DNA of 64,000 bases from Hippopus hippopus (GCA_946811185.2 OX328109.1:1922001-1986000); one strand, 5' to 3'. Shown: positions 32,305 to 43,309, counted from the stretch's first letter. The notes: a model not told the origin generated them from the letters alone. Numbers and translations: made by a program.

Positions 32305-32572
32305 TATGGTGTTTAAAGTCGTTTTCAACATTATTTCAGTTATATCACGGCGACCAGTGCACCTATCCATGCTTTCCTGGAGTTTCTTTTACCAGTACTT
32401 TGCACAATATTCTTTCCAAGCCACTGGCTGCTTTCCCACTTAACCATCGTCAAAACAATGGTCAGCTGTGAGAGAGAAATGAATCCTGTCGCAATAACTA
32501 TCATCAGTCCTCGGAAAGAAATTGGCCGAGCCGAGGATCGAACCAGCGACTCTCTGTTCCTGAGTCCTGTAC
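32305..32572 (-). mobile_element. SINE-2
   Basis: Minus-strand tail GTCGTTTTCAACATTATTTC to box-B region GAGGATCGAACCAGCGACTC. The head is truncated and abuts SINE-3. Confidence 0.9.
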
Positions 32573-32812
32573 GGGTCCTGCGTGGCTCAGTGGGAAAGTG
32601 TAGGACTCGTAAACTGGAGACCCCGGGTTCAAGCCTAGCTATACGCACTGCCATTTTTGTAGGAGTGTCCTTTGGCAAGATACTTTAGAGCCCCAGCCCA
32701 GAACTGGTGAAATCCAGGACTTACATGAATAGGCGAGTTGTCGCCGTACTATGACTGAAATAATGTTGAAAAGGGGCGTAAAACAACATTCAATCAATCA
32801 ATTCTAAAATAC
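32573..32812 (+). mobile_element. SINE-3, near full length
   Basis: Head GGTCCTGCGTGGCTCAGTGG...CCCGGGTTCAAGCC, body GGAGTGTCCTTTGGCAAGA and GCCCCAGCCCAGAACTGGTG, tail ATAATGTTGAAAAGGGGCGT then (CAAT)n. It lies head-to-head with the SINE-2 on its left. Confidence 0.85.
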
Positions 32813-32939
32813 AAAGATTAACATCCTAGAAATAATCTTTTTTGGCTCCTTTCTGTCAATGCTGGCATGTACGAGTAGATAGCATATTAGACTTTGAGGC
32901 AAGACATTTGCTGTTTGAAATGCATTTTTAACCATTTCA

Positions 32940-33025
32940 GTGTTATAGGCGAAAACAGGACTTTTTTTTGCTGACGGCGTAGATCAAGATCAGACTGCAA
33001 AGGAAGATCAATGCAGTCCACTCTT
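32940..33025 (+). mobile_element. Element E fragment
   Basis: GACGGCGTAGATCAAGATCAGACTGCA then a broken second arm GCAGTCCACTC. Confidence 0.6.
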
Positions 33026-33239
33026 TTCGTTAGGCCTATAACGTAATATTCTTAGTTTCAACTGAATCGACTACGACAACAACAACAACAACAAACGGAC
33101 TTCTTTCATTTAACAGACTTGCCTCCATTATTTTTCTGACATGAGTCTTACACATTGTGTCAACGTAGGATTTGAGAACGTTCCTAAAGTCTATTTATGT
33201 CAGAGAAATGCGTCTCAATTCTCAAATAACAAACTCGAC

Positions 33240-33788
33240 TTAAAGGTGGCCCTAAAGATTTTGGGACGAAAATTTTACAAAAATACAAAAAAATCATCCT
33301 TATACTCCCAAAGCCTTTTAATTTTCATTCATAAAACCCCAGTAGTCGAAAACCATCCGACAACAAGAGAAATTAGAGATTTACTACGGCCCAGGTCGAC
33401 ACTGACGGGAAACACGTTCTATTTTTACATAAGCAACTCTCTCATTTATATACCGAAAATACACAGACAAAGCTTCAAACATAGCGTCCGAAGAAGACAT
33501 TATGGAAAATAATTACATGTTTGTTATGTTATGGAATTTAAGCGTCATTAGTCACGTGCCGGTCACTTGACATTCCCACAATGCTTTTTTTTATTTCTGG
33601 CGCGAAATTTAAAAATACCTTCAGAGGCTACGTAGCCTTTTAAGGGAACACCATCAAAAAAAAAAATTTTTTTGTAATTTCATGATTCTTAATTATTGAT
33701 GATTTGTATTGTTTTTTCATATAAATTTCAGTGATATATATATTTTTTCGTTTGGTGAGATGTGAAAAATCTAAATACCCACCTTTAA
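33240..33788 (+). mobile_element. Element H, TTAA-ended, first copy
   Basis: Ends TTAAAGGTGGCCC and ACCCACCTTTAA. 549 bp. It matches 38511-39063 in reverse with high identity. The 123-codon frame spans the element edge and is not constrained between copies. Confidence 0.9.
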
Positions 33789-34004
33789 GTCGAAAAATGA
33801 ATCAGATGATCTGAGCAAAACATGAGACTTGGATTTTTGTGAAACCGGGCCCTGGGCCCTAATTTACCAATCAAAATAAGCCACCAGCCGATCAGGTGAT
33901 ACCTGTAAGTCTTGATAGAAAGAACATGAATATTTAGACTAGCTGGTAAAATATGGACTGTGAACTTAACCGAGTAAAAAGTCTATCTCGCCAAAACAGA
34001 TCAC

Positions 34005-34095
34005 TCATAAAACATCGGACAGCGTAGATCAAAGATAAGACTGCACGTTCTGTGCAGTCTGATCTTGATCTACACTGTCCGCAATAGCGACTTTA
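34005..34095 (-). mobile_element. Element E fragment
   Basis: Hairpin CGGACAGCGTAGATCAAAG/GATCTACACTGTCCG with loop GCACGTTCTGTGC. The outer ends are lost. Confidence 0.75.
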
Positions 34096-34285
34096 AGCTG
34101 TGCTCTGCGCGCCTGTATGGCATAAACAAAACTCAGGTAACCATCTTATCTCGTTATATAAACTATCTACGGAGCCACGTATTTAACATTACAGTCTCGC
34201 GAGTCTAGACAAACGTAACAGGCAATCTCTTTAGTTATGCCAATAAAACAAATAACAGGGAAAAAAATCTTGGCCATATGAATAT

Positions 34286-34548
34286 GAGCCGTGCTCTGGC
34301 AAAAGGGGGCTTGATGTATTCCCGTGATGCATTCTACCAAGCAAGTCGTCACAGTATTATGGATCCCTAAAATCCATTTTGTATAACAATCGACTAGTTT
34401 ATGAGGTACACTGGTCCTTAGATCTGCAGAATTGACTAATAGCAAAAAGTTTCGGCCCAGGTCAGCCTGCGCGGACTGCGCAGGCTGACCTGGGCCGATG
34501 CTTTTTGCAGACGCATTAAGCCCCCTTTTCACAGAGCAAGGCTCATGC
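34286..34548 (-). mobile_element. Element A
   Basis: GAGCCGTGCTCTGGC to CACAGAGCAAGGCTC, hairpin CAGGTCAGCC/GGCTGACCTG perfect. Flanks are ATGAATAT and ATGCGGAT, possible decayed 8-bp duplicates. Confidence 0.9.
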
Positions 34549-34689
34549 GGATGAAATCGCATCAAGTTCGTATATCAGTTGTTTTCAAAGTCAGATTATT
34601 TCAACTGCCTGTGCCGGCCCCCTTTCCGTCTTGGACAATGGATTTTTCAACAGCCTGCCTCCTCAATGTTCCCGCCTCGTTGGCCAAAG

Positions 34690-34836
34690 GACACAAGGAC
34701 TGTCCGCGCAGGCTGACCCGAGTCGAAACTTTTTTTCTATTGCTCAATTTTCTTCGTGTCAGAGGACCAGTTTACCTCATGAATCAGTCAGTACGATGCA
34801 TACCGTAATTAAACCCATTTTGCCGGAGCATAGCTC
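34690..34836 (+). mobile_element. Element A fragment
   Basis: CTGTCCGCGCAGGCTGACCC to GCCGGAGCATAGCTC. The left end and first hairpin arm are missing. Confidence 0.75.
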
Positions 34837-35204
34837 ATTCATTATAATCCTGTGTATTCTGGGCCAGAGGCCTGTAATATGAGATAATGTTGAGTCGAGT
34901 TGAGTTGGGTGCTATACACCAGCCTTTTGTTTGCATTTTCTCTGTGCTTTATTCGACTACAGTGACAGCGATACAACACTTTGTCCTCTTTCTACTTGCA
35001 GGGAGTGGGGGGCGGGAAAAAGTCCTTTATTTTTTCTGGCACTGAGTTGTTAAATAATAACATAGGAGGTACAGACAAGATGATTGCGATCAAAGATCTA
35101 GTATCTCGATAACAAGGCATACAGATGTGGGGAATAAAACATATGGAAATATCACATTACAAGATATTTTGTGTGCACTCTGTTTCTTTGTATCTGTATG
35201 GAGG

Positions 35205-35475
35205 AATTTAACATTATTTCAGTTATATCGCGACAGCTAGTGCACCAATACGTGCGTTCCTGTTTTATTTTTACAAGTATTTTGCATGGTGTTCTTCCCA
35301 AAGCACAAGTTGTTTTCCCGCATTTATAAACATCGTCAAAAATGTTCAGCGGTGGGAAAGGAATGAATCCTGGCGCACTGACTATCATTAATCCTCGGAA
35401 AGAAATTGGCCGAGCTGAAGTATCGAACCAGTACCGCCCTGGTTTCAAACCCTGTACGTTACCGACTGGTCTGTC
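35205..35475 (-). mobile_element. SINE-2
   Basis: TTTAACATTATTTCAGTTAT to CCGACTGGTCTGTCGGGCTCG, including CCTCGGAAAGAAATTGGCCG. Confidence 0.85.
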
Positions 35476-35501
35476 GGGCTCGGCTCTGGGTGCATTCTAT
35501 A

Positions 35502-35766
35502 TGGCCTGCAACACGCGAAAAGGGTCATTCGAACGTTTGCGTAGAGTATCGTCCCGGATCAACCTGCGCATTCCGCGCAGACTAATCTGAGACGGCACTT
35601 TCCGTTCTTATGTAAATTTCTGTTTTGTCCAAGTCTACTACAGGACATAATCTAATATACTCGTGAAGTGTCGTCTCGGATTAGCCTGCGCGGACTGCGC
35701 AGGCTGATCCCAGACGACACTGTACGCAAATGTCCGAATGCCCCTTTTCGCTTGTTGAAGCCCAAT
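35502..35766. mobile_element. Element B
   Basis: GGCCTGCAACACGCGAAAAG to CTTGTTGAAGCCC with both hairpins at 35557-35589 and 35678-35709. Confidence 0.9.
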
Positions 35767-35778
35767 TATAAAATAAGT

Positions 35779-36010
35779 CATTAGTTTTAATACATCTCCG
35801 TGATGCATTATACCAAGTAAGACATCACATAATTACAGATCCATAAAATCCATTTTTTCCCCAAAACCGGCTAAATCTTGAGGTAGAAGGGTCCTTGACC
35901 AAAAGCAAGAGGTTTCGACACAGGCAAGCCTGCATGGACTGCGCAGGCTGTCCTGGGTCAAAACTCTTTTGGAAATGCATTTAACACCCTTTTCACAGAG
36001 CACGATTCAT
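35779..36010 (-). mobile_element. Element A, diverged
   Basis: TAATACATCTCCGTGATGCA to CACAGAGCACGATTC. The hairpin has several mismatches. Confidence 0.8.
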
Positions 36011-36039
36011 ATGGAAGTGTAAAATTACAAGAAATTTTA

Positions 36040-36680
36040 AAAATGCCCGTCTACAGCCGGTGAGCAAAAACGCTGTTAAACTTCAAACAATTTAGAATGG
36101 TACAGAAATCAGTCCTTTGTGTAAACATGGATAAATTACTGACATATATGGCGTACTTGAAAAAAAGAAATACAGAGATTTGTATTAGAAACCGAACATT
36201 GGTCAGAAGAAAACTGGCTGACGATCGGAGCTGTAAACAATGGCGGTGCGACACGGAAATTTATCGTTTGCTTCCGCCTAGAGTCGGATACGGTGTTATT
36301 TGCATATACAGGCCGCGACCTCCGTCTGAAAATCGAGGCTGCAACAGAGAAGCCTTCATTTTCCTTCGTTTACCTCATTAGACACAGGGCGAAGGTCAAA
36401 TATAGTCACGTGACAGAATGCATGATCATCATACGAATCTACCCGAGTGTATAACGGACATATCGAAAATCTTCGATTCAAAAACCGTAAACGACGAGTC
36501 TGTTCACATGGAAGGCCGCAACTCAGCGAAATGCATTTTCTATCGACCGTAATCTAAGCAACCTTGCAACCGTCAAGCGAAATATTTGGCATGAGGATAT
36601 GAGAATGAATATAGTTTGATAAAATAAAGACAAAATGAGTTAAAACTGGCTGAAAATGAGTATCAGGGCCTCTTTAATAA
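36040..36680 (-). mobile_element. Element I copy with a 320-bp insertion
   Basis: The I homology breaks at about 36190 (GGGATTTGTATT-type block) and resumes at about 36530 (ATGCATTTTCTATCGACCGT to GGCTGAAAATGAGTATCAGG). The insert is relatively GC-rich. It is followed by (AAT)n at 36674-36700. Confidence 0.55.
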
Positions 36681-37088
36681 TAATAATAATAATAATAAAA
36701 CCAAGGCCTTTCAAAAAATATCCGACCTTACCTAGAAACTGCTGCCAACCATAAACTTTTTTACACTACTATTGAAAAAAAAAAAATCTGTCAGGTGTGA
36801 TTTCGGTACATGGTCCATGTAAAAAGTTTCTGGAAAAAAAAATCCCAACCTATCCTACCTACAGCATCTCGGACCGAAACCCTAAACACAGATATTTTTT
36901 TTTTGTTAGGTCCAATTTAAGATAATTCATCCAAAATTAATCTCAGAACTGTCTAATGGGATAACCGCGGCATCATCATCGTCATCATCATCATCGCCAT
37001 TAACATCAACGTTCACTAACAACAAGAATAATAACAACGGTACCCGTTGTTAAAATGACATCTAAAGGTTTTGATGACATATGTATAA

Positions 37089-37298
37089 CCCTTTACCACA
37101 CAATCCCGACTTGTGACGACCCCTAAAAAAAACATTGTGGGAAAAGGTGAAAGTGCTGGTAACCAGCATTTTCTCCTTTTCCCACAAAGTTTTCTACCCG
37201 TCCTACAAAAAAAAATTATCATTTTAATCACGCTTATTTAGTCGTCTGCAAATGCTTTCAATTTGGACTGGTCTAAAGTTTTTTCGTATGGTGAAGAG
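37089..37298 (+). mobile_element. Element C
   Basis: CCCTTTACCACACAATCCCG to GGTGAAGAG, ATAA on the left and TTTA on the right. Core ATGCTGGTAACCAGCAT with GTGAAAG replacing GAGAAAA on one arm. Confidence 0.9.
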
Positions 37299-37348
37299 TT
37301 TAAAAAAAAGGCTTCGTCGTAAAAAATAAAGAAACAAAATAAAATGAG

Positions 37349-37610
37349 CCATGCTCTGTGAAAAGGGGGCTTAAGGCATCTGCGAAAAGTATCGACCCAG
37401 GTCAGCCTGCGCAGTCCGCGCAGGCTGACCTGGTCCGAAACTTTTCGCTATTGGTCATTTTTCGTATATCCAAGGACCAGTCTATCTCACGATTAAGATG
37501 GTTGTTAAAAAAGTGGATATTATGGATCCATAAGTATGTGATGGCTTGCTTAGTAGGCCTACCATGAATCACGGAGATGCATTAAGCCCCCTTTTGTCAG
37601 GGCATGGCCC
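37349..37610 (+). mobile_element. Element A
   Basis: GAGCCATGCTCTGTG to GTCAGGGCATGGCC, with a perfect GC hairpin at 37398-37432. Confidence 0.9.
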
Positions 37611-37744
37611 AAATGTAGCTTTCATCCTATTATTGTCTATTATCAGTTAAAGACCAAGATTTTTTTTCTAAAGCCCAACCCATATCAAGGCCTCTAATTC
37701 CATTTCCATAAATGGTAACAAATATGAATATGACAGCCGTTTCA

Positions 37745-37945
37745 CCCCTTAGGCTACTGTAGTGACTCATTGTGCCTTTGCGGAAAGTTTAGATCTTGAT
37801 CGGACTGCAAAGAACATGCAGTCTGATCCTGGATCTAAACTGTCTAATACGGTGAATTTTTTCAACAGAAAAAAAAAAGTTTGAACTTGCAGTTATTTGC
37901 ATTTTACCACTGGTTAGAAACGTTAATTTAGTCTTTTTAGCGATT
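37745..37945 (+). mobile_element. Element E, diverged
   Basis: CCCCTTAGGCTACTGTAGTG, hairpin AGATCTTGATCGGACTGCA/TGCAGTCTGATCCTGGATCT, then TTTTAGCG. Confidence 0.75.
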
Positions 37946-37948
37946 CAA

Positions 37949-38386
37949 CGCTCTCCCATACAATATCCACTTTATACGACCCCGAAAAAAGGATGCTTTT
38001 GAAAACATTGTGGGAAAAGAAGAAAATACTATTAACAAGGGTCGTATTCACCCAGCATTTTTAAGAACGTTCTTAATCTTATTCTCAATAATTTTCTAAA
38101 TTTGAAGGTAACACAACTTCTGATTGGCTAAACCATTTGGTTTAGCCAATCAGAAGTTGTGTTACCTTCAAATTGTAAAAAAAACAGAGGAAAAAAAAAT
38201 TGCTGAGCAAGACAAAGAATGTTCTTAAGAATGGATGGTGAATAAGAATCTAGCATTTCTTCTTTTCCCACGCTTTTTTCTACCCTTCCAAAGATGTGTC
38301 ACCTCAATCGATCATTTAATTAGCATCAAATTTCTTGCCTATCAAGGCTTTCAATTTGCATAAATCTGAAGGTTTGTCGTCAAGGT
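37949..38386 (+). mobile_element. Element C with D nested in its core
   Basis: Left part to 38038 (ACATTGTGGGAAAAGAAGA), D element, right part from 38251 (AGCATTTCTTCTTTTCCCAC) to the CAATTTGCATAAATCTGAAG end. Confidence 0.85.
38039..38250. mobile_element. Element D nested in C
   Basis: GTCGTATTCACCC...GGTGAATAAGAATC termini, with a palindrome GGTAACACAACTTCTGATTG/CAATCAGAAGTTGTGTTACC. Confidence 0.9.
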
Positions 38387-38510
38387 CAAAAGAAACTGCT
38401 AATCAGCAACTATCAGATGACTAAACTAGCTGTAATTTTGCCCAATTATAAGGGCGTATGTGGCGTATGTTTGTAAGGTTTGTCCATTGGCTTTATTATG
38501 TTCCTTGTAT

Positions 38511-39063
38511 TTAAAGGTGGGTATTTAGATTTTTCACATCTCACCAAATTAAAAAATATATATATCACTGAAATTTATATGAAAAAACAATACAAATCAT
38601 CAATAATTAAGAATCATAAAATTACAAAAAAAAATTTTTTTGATGGTGTTCCCTTAAAAGGCTACGTAGCCTCTTAAGGTTATTTTTAGATTTCATGCCA
38701 GAAACAAAAAAAAAAAAAGCATTGTGGGAATGTCAAGTGACTGGCACGTGACTAATGACGCTTAAATTCCATAACATAACAAACATGAAATTATTTTCCA
38801 TAATGTCTTCTTCGAACGCTATGTTTGAAGCTTCGTCTGTGTATTTCCGGTATGCAAATGAGCGAGTTGCTCATTTAAAAATAGACCGTGTTTCCCGTCG
38901 GTGTCGACCTGGGCCGTAGTAAATCTCTAATTTCTCTTGTTGTCGGATGGGTTTCGACTACTGGGGTTTTATGAATGAAAATTAAAAGGTTTTGGGAGTA
39001 TAAGGATGATTTTTTTGGATTTTTGTAAAATTTTCGTCCCAAAATCTGAAGGACCACCTTTAA
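38511..39063 (-). mobile_element. Element H, second copy, inverted
   Basis: TTAAAGGTGGGTATTT and GGACCACCTTTAA ends, 553 bp, reverse of 33240-33788. The two copies are 5 kb apart in opposite orientation. Confidence 0.9.
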
Positions 39064-39119
39064 TTAAACACCCCCCCCCCCTTAACAGAGCATGGTTGAT
39101 TAATTTACATTAATGAGTG

Positions 39120-39500
39120 GCAGATATATAGGCTGACTAGGGTCGAAACACTTTTGATTTTGGTTAATTTTCTGGATGTCCAAGGATCATCCTACCTCAT
39201 ATGAAATGAGTTTTCATGGATCCACAATTATAATTGGCCTGCAACACGTGAAAAGGGGCATTCGGAAATTTGCGTAAAGTGTCGTCCCAGATAAGCTTAT
39301 GCAGTCCGCACAGGCTGATACGAGACGACTCTTTCCGATCGCGTTTGATTTTCTGTTTCCCGCAAGTCTACTGTAGGACAAAATCTAATGTTGACGTAAA
39401 GTGCCGTCTCGGATTAGCCTGCGCGGACTGCGCAGGCTGATCCGTGACGACACTTTACGCAAATGTCCGAAAGCCCCTTTTCGCATGTTACAGACCATAT
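39120..39500 (+). mobile_element. Element A fragment followed by element B
   Basis: 39120-39230 is an A segment (GGTCGAAACAC to CATGGATCCACAATTAT). Element B runs from GGCCTGCAACACGTG (39239) to CATGTTACAGACC. The next bases, ATATGATGTAAT, resemble the A continuation GTGATGACT, so B probably landed in A. Confidence 0.75.
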
Positions 39501-39654
39501 GATGTAATGTTGTCCAGTTATAAGGACGTGTACGTTAGCTTTATTTTGTTTCTTGTATAAATAGTCAATATACTAGTGTATAACAGTCACTCCTTAAACA
39601 AATGGGACATGCACTGTGAAAACATTGGTTTAACGCATCTGCAAGATGTAACGA

Positions 39655-40042
39655 TCAGTAGTTTCCGCGCACTAGTTACCTACGTAAACAGCGCGTGTCA
39701 TTCAATCAGATGGAAATATGACGTAATTTACCCTACATTTTTCGCGCTTTACGTAATACTGTAATGCGTTGTTATGTGGAGGGGGTACGCCAAGGGGAAT
39801 TACCGAAAACAACTGAACTGGGTTTTCATGTAAGTCTCCCTAAAAGGGGGTTAGAAGCATGAAATAAATAAAATATTTGTTTTTTTTTTTCGTTGAAAGA
39901 TCGGAATCTTTTTTATCGAGTGAACATCATCGGTAATATTTTCACTCGTGTCGTGGCTCCGCGCTACGAGTGAAAATATTACCGATGATGTTCACTCGAT
40001 GAGACAAATTTCGATCTTTCACCTAAAAAAAAAAATATCCTC
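39655..40042 (+). mobile_element. Element F, third copy, 5'-shortened
   Basis: TTTCCGCGCACTAGTTACC, AATATGACGTAATTTACCCT, and a palindrome GTGAACATCATCGGTAATAT/ATATTACCGATGATGTTCAC. Confidence 0.85.
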
Positions 40043-40045
40043 TTT

Positions 40046-40418
40046 TTCTTCGAAAACAGCCAGAGCTAAAAGTTAAATCTAAATAATACTCGTTAAACAT
40101 GTTACGCTGTGTTTATTTGGCGCTCTAAGAATTATAACTGTTAGGGGGGTTATAATGGCGTTCCTATAATCTTGGCCGCGAAAAAAGAGCCGATTATTTC
40201 AATCCTTGATTTATCCTTATCATGCAAATTCCCTTTCTATTATAGCTATTCTGTGATAACAAATACGAAAACAAATTGCAAGTAATTTTAGGTAGAGGCA
40301 ACGTCCTTAGTAAATGGATCCCTCTCGACATGTTGAGTTAGTCCTGAGCTTTATTCGACAACGATTCTAAATTTCAAATTCAATTCTAATCAATTCTAAC
40401 TGAATTCTAATTCAATTC
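40046..40418. other. No recognisable feature
   Basis: AT-rich sequence ending in a degenerate (AATTCT)n stretch at 40365-40418. Confidence 0.5.
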
Positions 40419-40890
40419 TGCCCCAGTAGTGCAGTGGTTACCGAACAGGATGTAAGAACAGGTGATCGCTTGTTCGAATCCCCACCTTGGCCAATTTCTT
40501 TTCGACGATTAATGATAGTCATTGCGACAGGATTCATTCCTCTGTCACCGCTGATCAATCCAGTTTGTCTAATATACGACTGAACCATGACGTAGAATGG
40601 TCCCTGGACATGCAGAAAATTCACCCATAGTAAAAATTTTCGATACAGATCGGGCTGCGTGGCTGACTTGCATCGGTACCTTTTGCAAATGCATTAAACC
40701 CCCTTTTTCACAGTTTCAACGGTAGTTATATGTAGGGTAACAGCCAGTGGCTTGGGAAGAATATTGTACAAAGTACTGGTAAAATTAACTCCTGGAAAGC
40801 ATGGAGAGGTGCACTGGCCGCCGTGATATGACTGAAATAATGTTGAAAACGGCGTTAAATACCATTCAAATCAATCAATCAATCAATCAA
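40419..40890 (+). mobile_element. SINE-2 interrupted by an A fragment
   Basis: Head GCCCCAGTAGTGCAGTGG...GTTCGAATCCCCACC and body to 40559. It resumes at 40724 (AACAGCCAGTGGCTTGGGAA) through GTTGAAAACGGCGTTAAATA and (CAAT)n. The 160-bp insert is minus-strand A. Confidence 0.9.
40560..40720 (-). mobile_element. Element A fragment inside SINE-2
   Basis: TTGTCTAATATACGACTGAA, GGTCCCTGGACATGCAGAAA, then TTTTGCAAATGCATTAAACC to CACAG. The 5' part is absent and the hairpin is broken. Confidence 0.85.
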
Positions 40891-41017
40891 TAAACCTAAC
40901 TTATTCTAAATTCCAAAATCTTATTCTAAATTCAAAGCCATCTGAATGAACAATACTGATCTGTCTTGACTAATCTGATAGTTTGTCTTCGCACTTACTT
41001 TAGAAATCGAAATCAGC

Positions 41018-41270
41018 CAAGCTATGTGAAAAGGGGGCTTAATGCGTCAGCAAAAAGTATCGACCCAGGTCAGCCTGCGCAGTTCGCGCAGGCTGACCTG
41101 AGTCGAAACTTTTGCCATTGCTAAATTTTCTTCGTGTCCAAGGACCGTTCTACCTCAGAGTTCAGTTGCTTGTCTAACAAAGTGGATCTTATGGATCCAT
41201 TATTAGATGACTTGCTTGGTATAACGCATCACAGAGATGCATTAAACCCCTTATTGCCAGAGCAAAGCCC
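41018..41270 (+). mobile_element. Element A
   Basis: GCCAAGCTATGTGAAAAGGG to CCAGAGCAAAGCCC with the hairpin CAGGTCAGCCTGCGCAGTTC/GCGCAGGCTGACCTG. Confidence 0.9.
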
Positions 41271-41407
41271 AAATGAACCTAGAATGCTTGGTCAATATGG
41301 CCGTCATTGTGTTATAAAAGGGTTTTTTTGACAGCTGGTTAACATTTGACTTCGGAGATGTCAAAGATATAATGGCATTTATAAGACAAACAGAAGTAGA
41401 TTTGACA

Positions 41408-41590
41408 GATATGATATTGATTGGTTGATTGATTGGTTGATTGATTGATTGATTGACTGGTTGGTTGGTTAGTTGAATAGTTGGTTGAACAGTTAGTTGG
41501 TTGGTTGAGTAGTTGGTTGATTGGTTGAATACTTGGTTGGTTGGTTAAATGGATGGATGGATGGATGAGTGTATGGATGGATTGATTGGT
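41408..41590 (+). repeat. (TTGATTGA/TTGGTTGG)n array
   Basis: A degenerate tetranucleotide array abutting the tail of a minus-strand SINE-3. It is probably the expanded (CAAT)n SINE tail. Confidence 0.85.
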
Positions 41591-41683
41591 TTTTTGCGCC
41601 GCTTTCAACATTATTTCAGTCATATCACGGCGACGCTTCACATATTCATGTAATTTGCTGGGTTTCACCAGTACTAGGCTACG
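41591..41683 (-). mobile_element. SINE-3, 3' part only
   Basis: CGCCGCTTTCAACATTATTTC to TTTCACCAGTACTAGGCTACG. Confidence 0.9.
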
Positions 41684-41937
41684 TCAAAGATATGATACCA
41701 ATTTTATGAACAAATTCATTATAGGAACTGTGATTGTCTTTCGGTATCAATGGACAAAAACCAATTCTAGCTTTCTCCGTAGCGATTTGTTTGTTATTAC
41801 GTATTTATGATATCATCTCGATCGAATCATGGTTATTATATACCCCTGAAATTACTTTAGTGGTCCGTCTGACTTTGGGCCAATATTCTACGCGGAACTC
41901 TACTCTATCTGACCTCTAAATCATCAACCTTTTATTT

Positions 41938-42320
41938 ACAGTTTATATTATTGCTTGTGTTTGGAATACAGGTTTAAAATCACGCACCGTGACGAGATAA
42001 TTTATAAACACCACTCGATAATGTTTATATCATCTCGTCACGGTATGTGATTTTAAACCTGTATTTAAAAAAAACCCAATAATATACACTGATAATGAAA
42101 GGTTTATCGAGTGAAAGTTATATATAGGTGTCACTCGATAAACCTTTCATAGTCAGTTTATATTATTGCTTGTGTTTGGGAACACAGGTTTAAAATCACG
42201 TACCGTGACGAGATAATTTATAAATCCCACTCGATAATATTTATATTATCTCGTCACGGTACGTTATTTTAAACCTGTATTCAAAGAACAATCAATGATA
42301 TAAACTAATAATGAAAGGTT
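41938..42320. repeat. Tandem copies of a nested palindrome
   Basis: Palindrome 41964-42065 (AATACAGGTTTAAAATCACG arms), palindrome 42088-42154 (AATGAAAGGTTTATCGAGTG arms), palindrome 42181-42281 (second copy of the first), then a partial copy of the second. Period is about 216 bp. Confidence 0.9.
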
Positions 42321-42568
42321 TATCAGGTGAGAGTTATACTTGACAAAATTCAGGCCATGTATTTATATTAGACCATTGTTTAAATTGTAACTGACACAAT
42401 ATCGCCCTTTATTAAGCATACCACTAAACTAGCGCGTCAGATACAATTGTCTTCAAGTTATATTTGTCAGATTAGATCTTTTTCTTCTCTATCAGGTTTT
42501 AGTTATAAGCAAGATAATTGTCCACTCCAGTAACGCTTACTCGTAAACAAACTTCTTATTTCCGTTAA

Positions 42569-42947
42569 AGGCCAAGTAGCGCCTAAAAGTAAACAGTACC
42601 GGTTTAAATGCATTTAAATTAAAATCACACCATTTAAAAGAATGGAAATTATTGTGAAGATCACAATCTGTTATTGTAAAGTCCAATCAAGTGTAAGTCG
42701 CCGGGAAAAAAAAAGAATTTTAATACCATGTAAAAAGTTACCAAGTCGCTCTATCCTTTGTTTACTTTTAACACTGTGATAAAAATTTATTTCTCTGCCA
42801 GCGACTAACACTGAGACCGACCGTACAATAACACATTGTCATCTTCAGACTATTTTCAGACTATTTTCCATACTTTTAAATGGTACGACTTAAATCTAAA
42901 TCCATTTTAGCACCCACATTGTTTACTTTTTGGCCGCTACTGTGCCT
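42569..42947. mobile_element. Element K sharing a TTAA with C
   Basis: TTAA 42565-42568, then AGGCCAAGTAGCGCCTAAAAG; the right end is CTTTTTGGCCGCTACTGTGCCT, then TTAA 42948-42951. The ends are imperfect inverted repeats. The right TTAA also starts the next C. Confidence 0.85.
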
Positions 42948-42951
42948 TTAA

Positions 42952-43172
42952 CTCTTTACCACACGATAAAATTGTAGACTTGTCCAAACTGAAAGTGCCT
43001 GCAGACGACAATTTGAATGTGGCTCAAATGATGGAGTTTGTCTTTGACAGGGATGAAAACATTGTGGGAAAAGGAGAAAATGCTGGTTACCAGCATTTTC
43101 TTTTTTTCCCACAATGTTTTCAAAAGGCTTCTTTTTCAGGGTCGTTAAAAGTTGGAATTGTGTGGTAAAGGG
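42952..43172 (-). mobile_element. Element C
   Basis: CTCTTTACCACACGATAAAA to GTGTGGTAAAGGG, followed by TTGA. Core ATGCTGGTTACCAGCAT. Confidence 0.95.
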
Positions 43173-43309
43173 TTGAAAGAAACTATCGAGTATAGGCGTG
43201 TTTAGAGGCCTAGACTTACTGCATGGACCGAGGGTGAGCAATTTCAACGGCATCAGACACGATCAAATACAATCAAATGTAACCATCAGTACTATAACAG
43301 AGATACATT

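Noticed and set aside
33141..33512. 123-codon frame in element H, partly conserved in the second H copy (38875-39057, minus)
   Set aside because: The shared 57-codon part differs at about five or six nucleotide positions between copies, and all I checked change the amino acid. That is neutral divergence, not protein constraint.
36097..36381. 94-codon frame in a GC-richer segment
   Set aside because: It starts in element I and ends in the insertion. No domain. I cannot exclude an exon, but nothing supports it.
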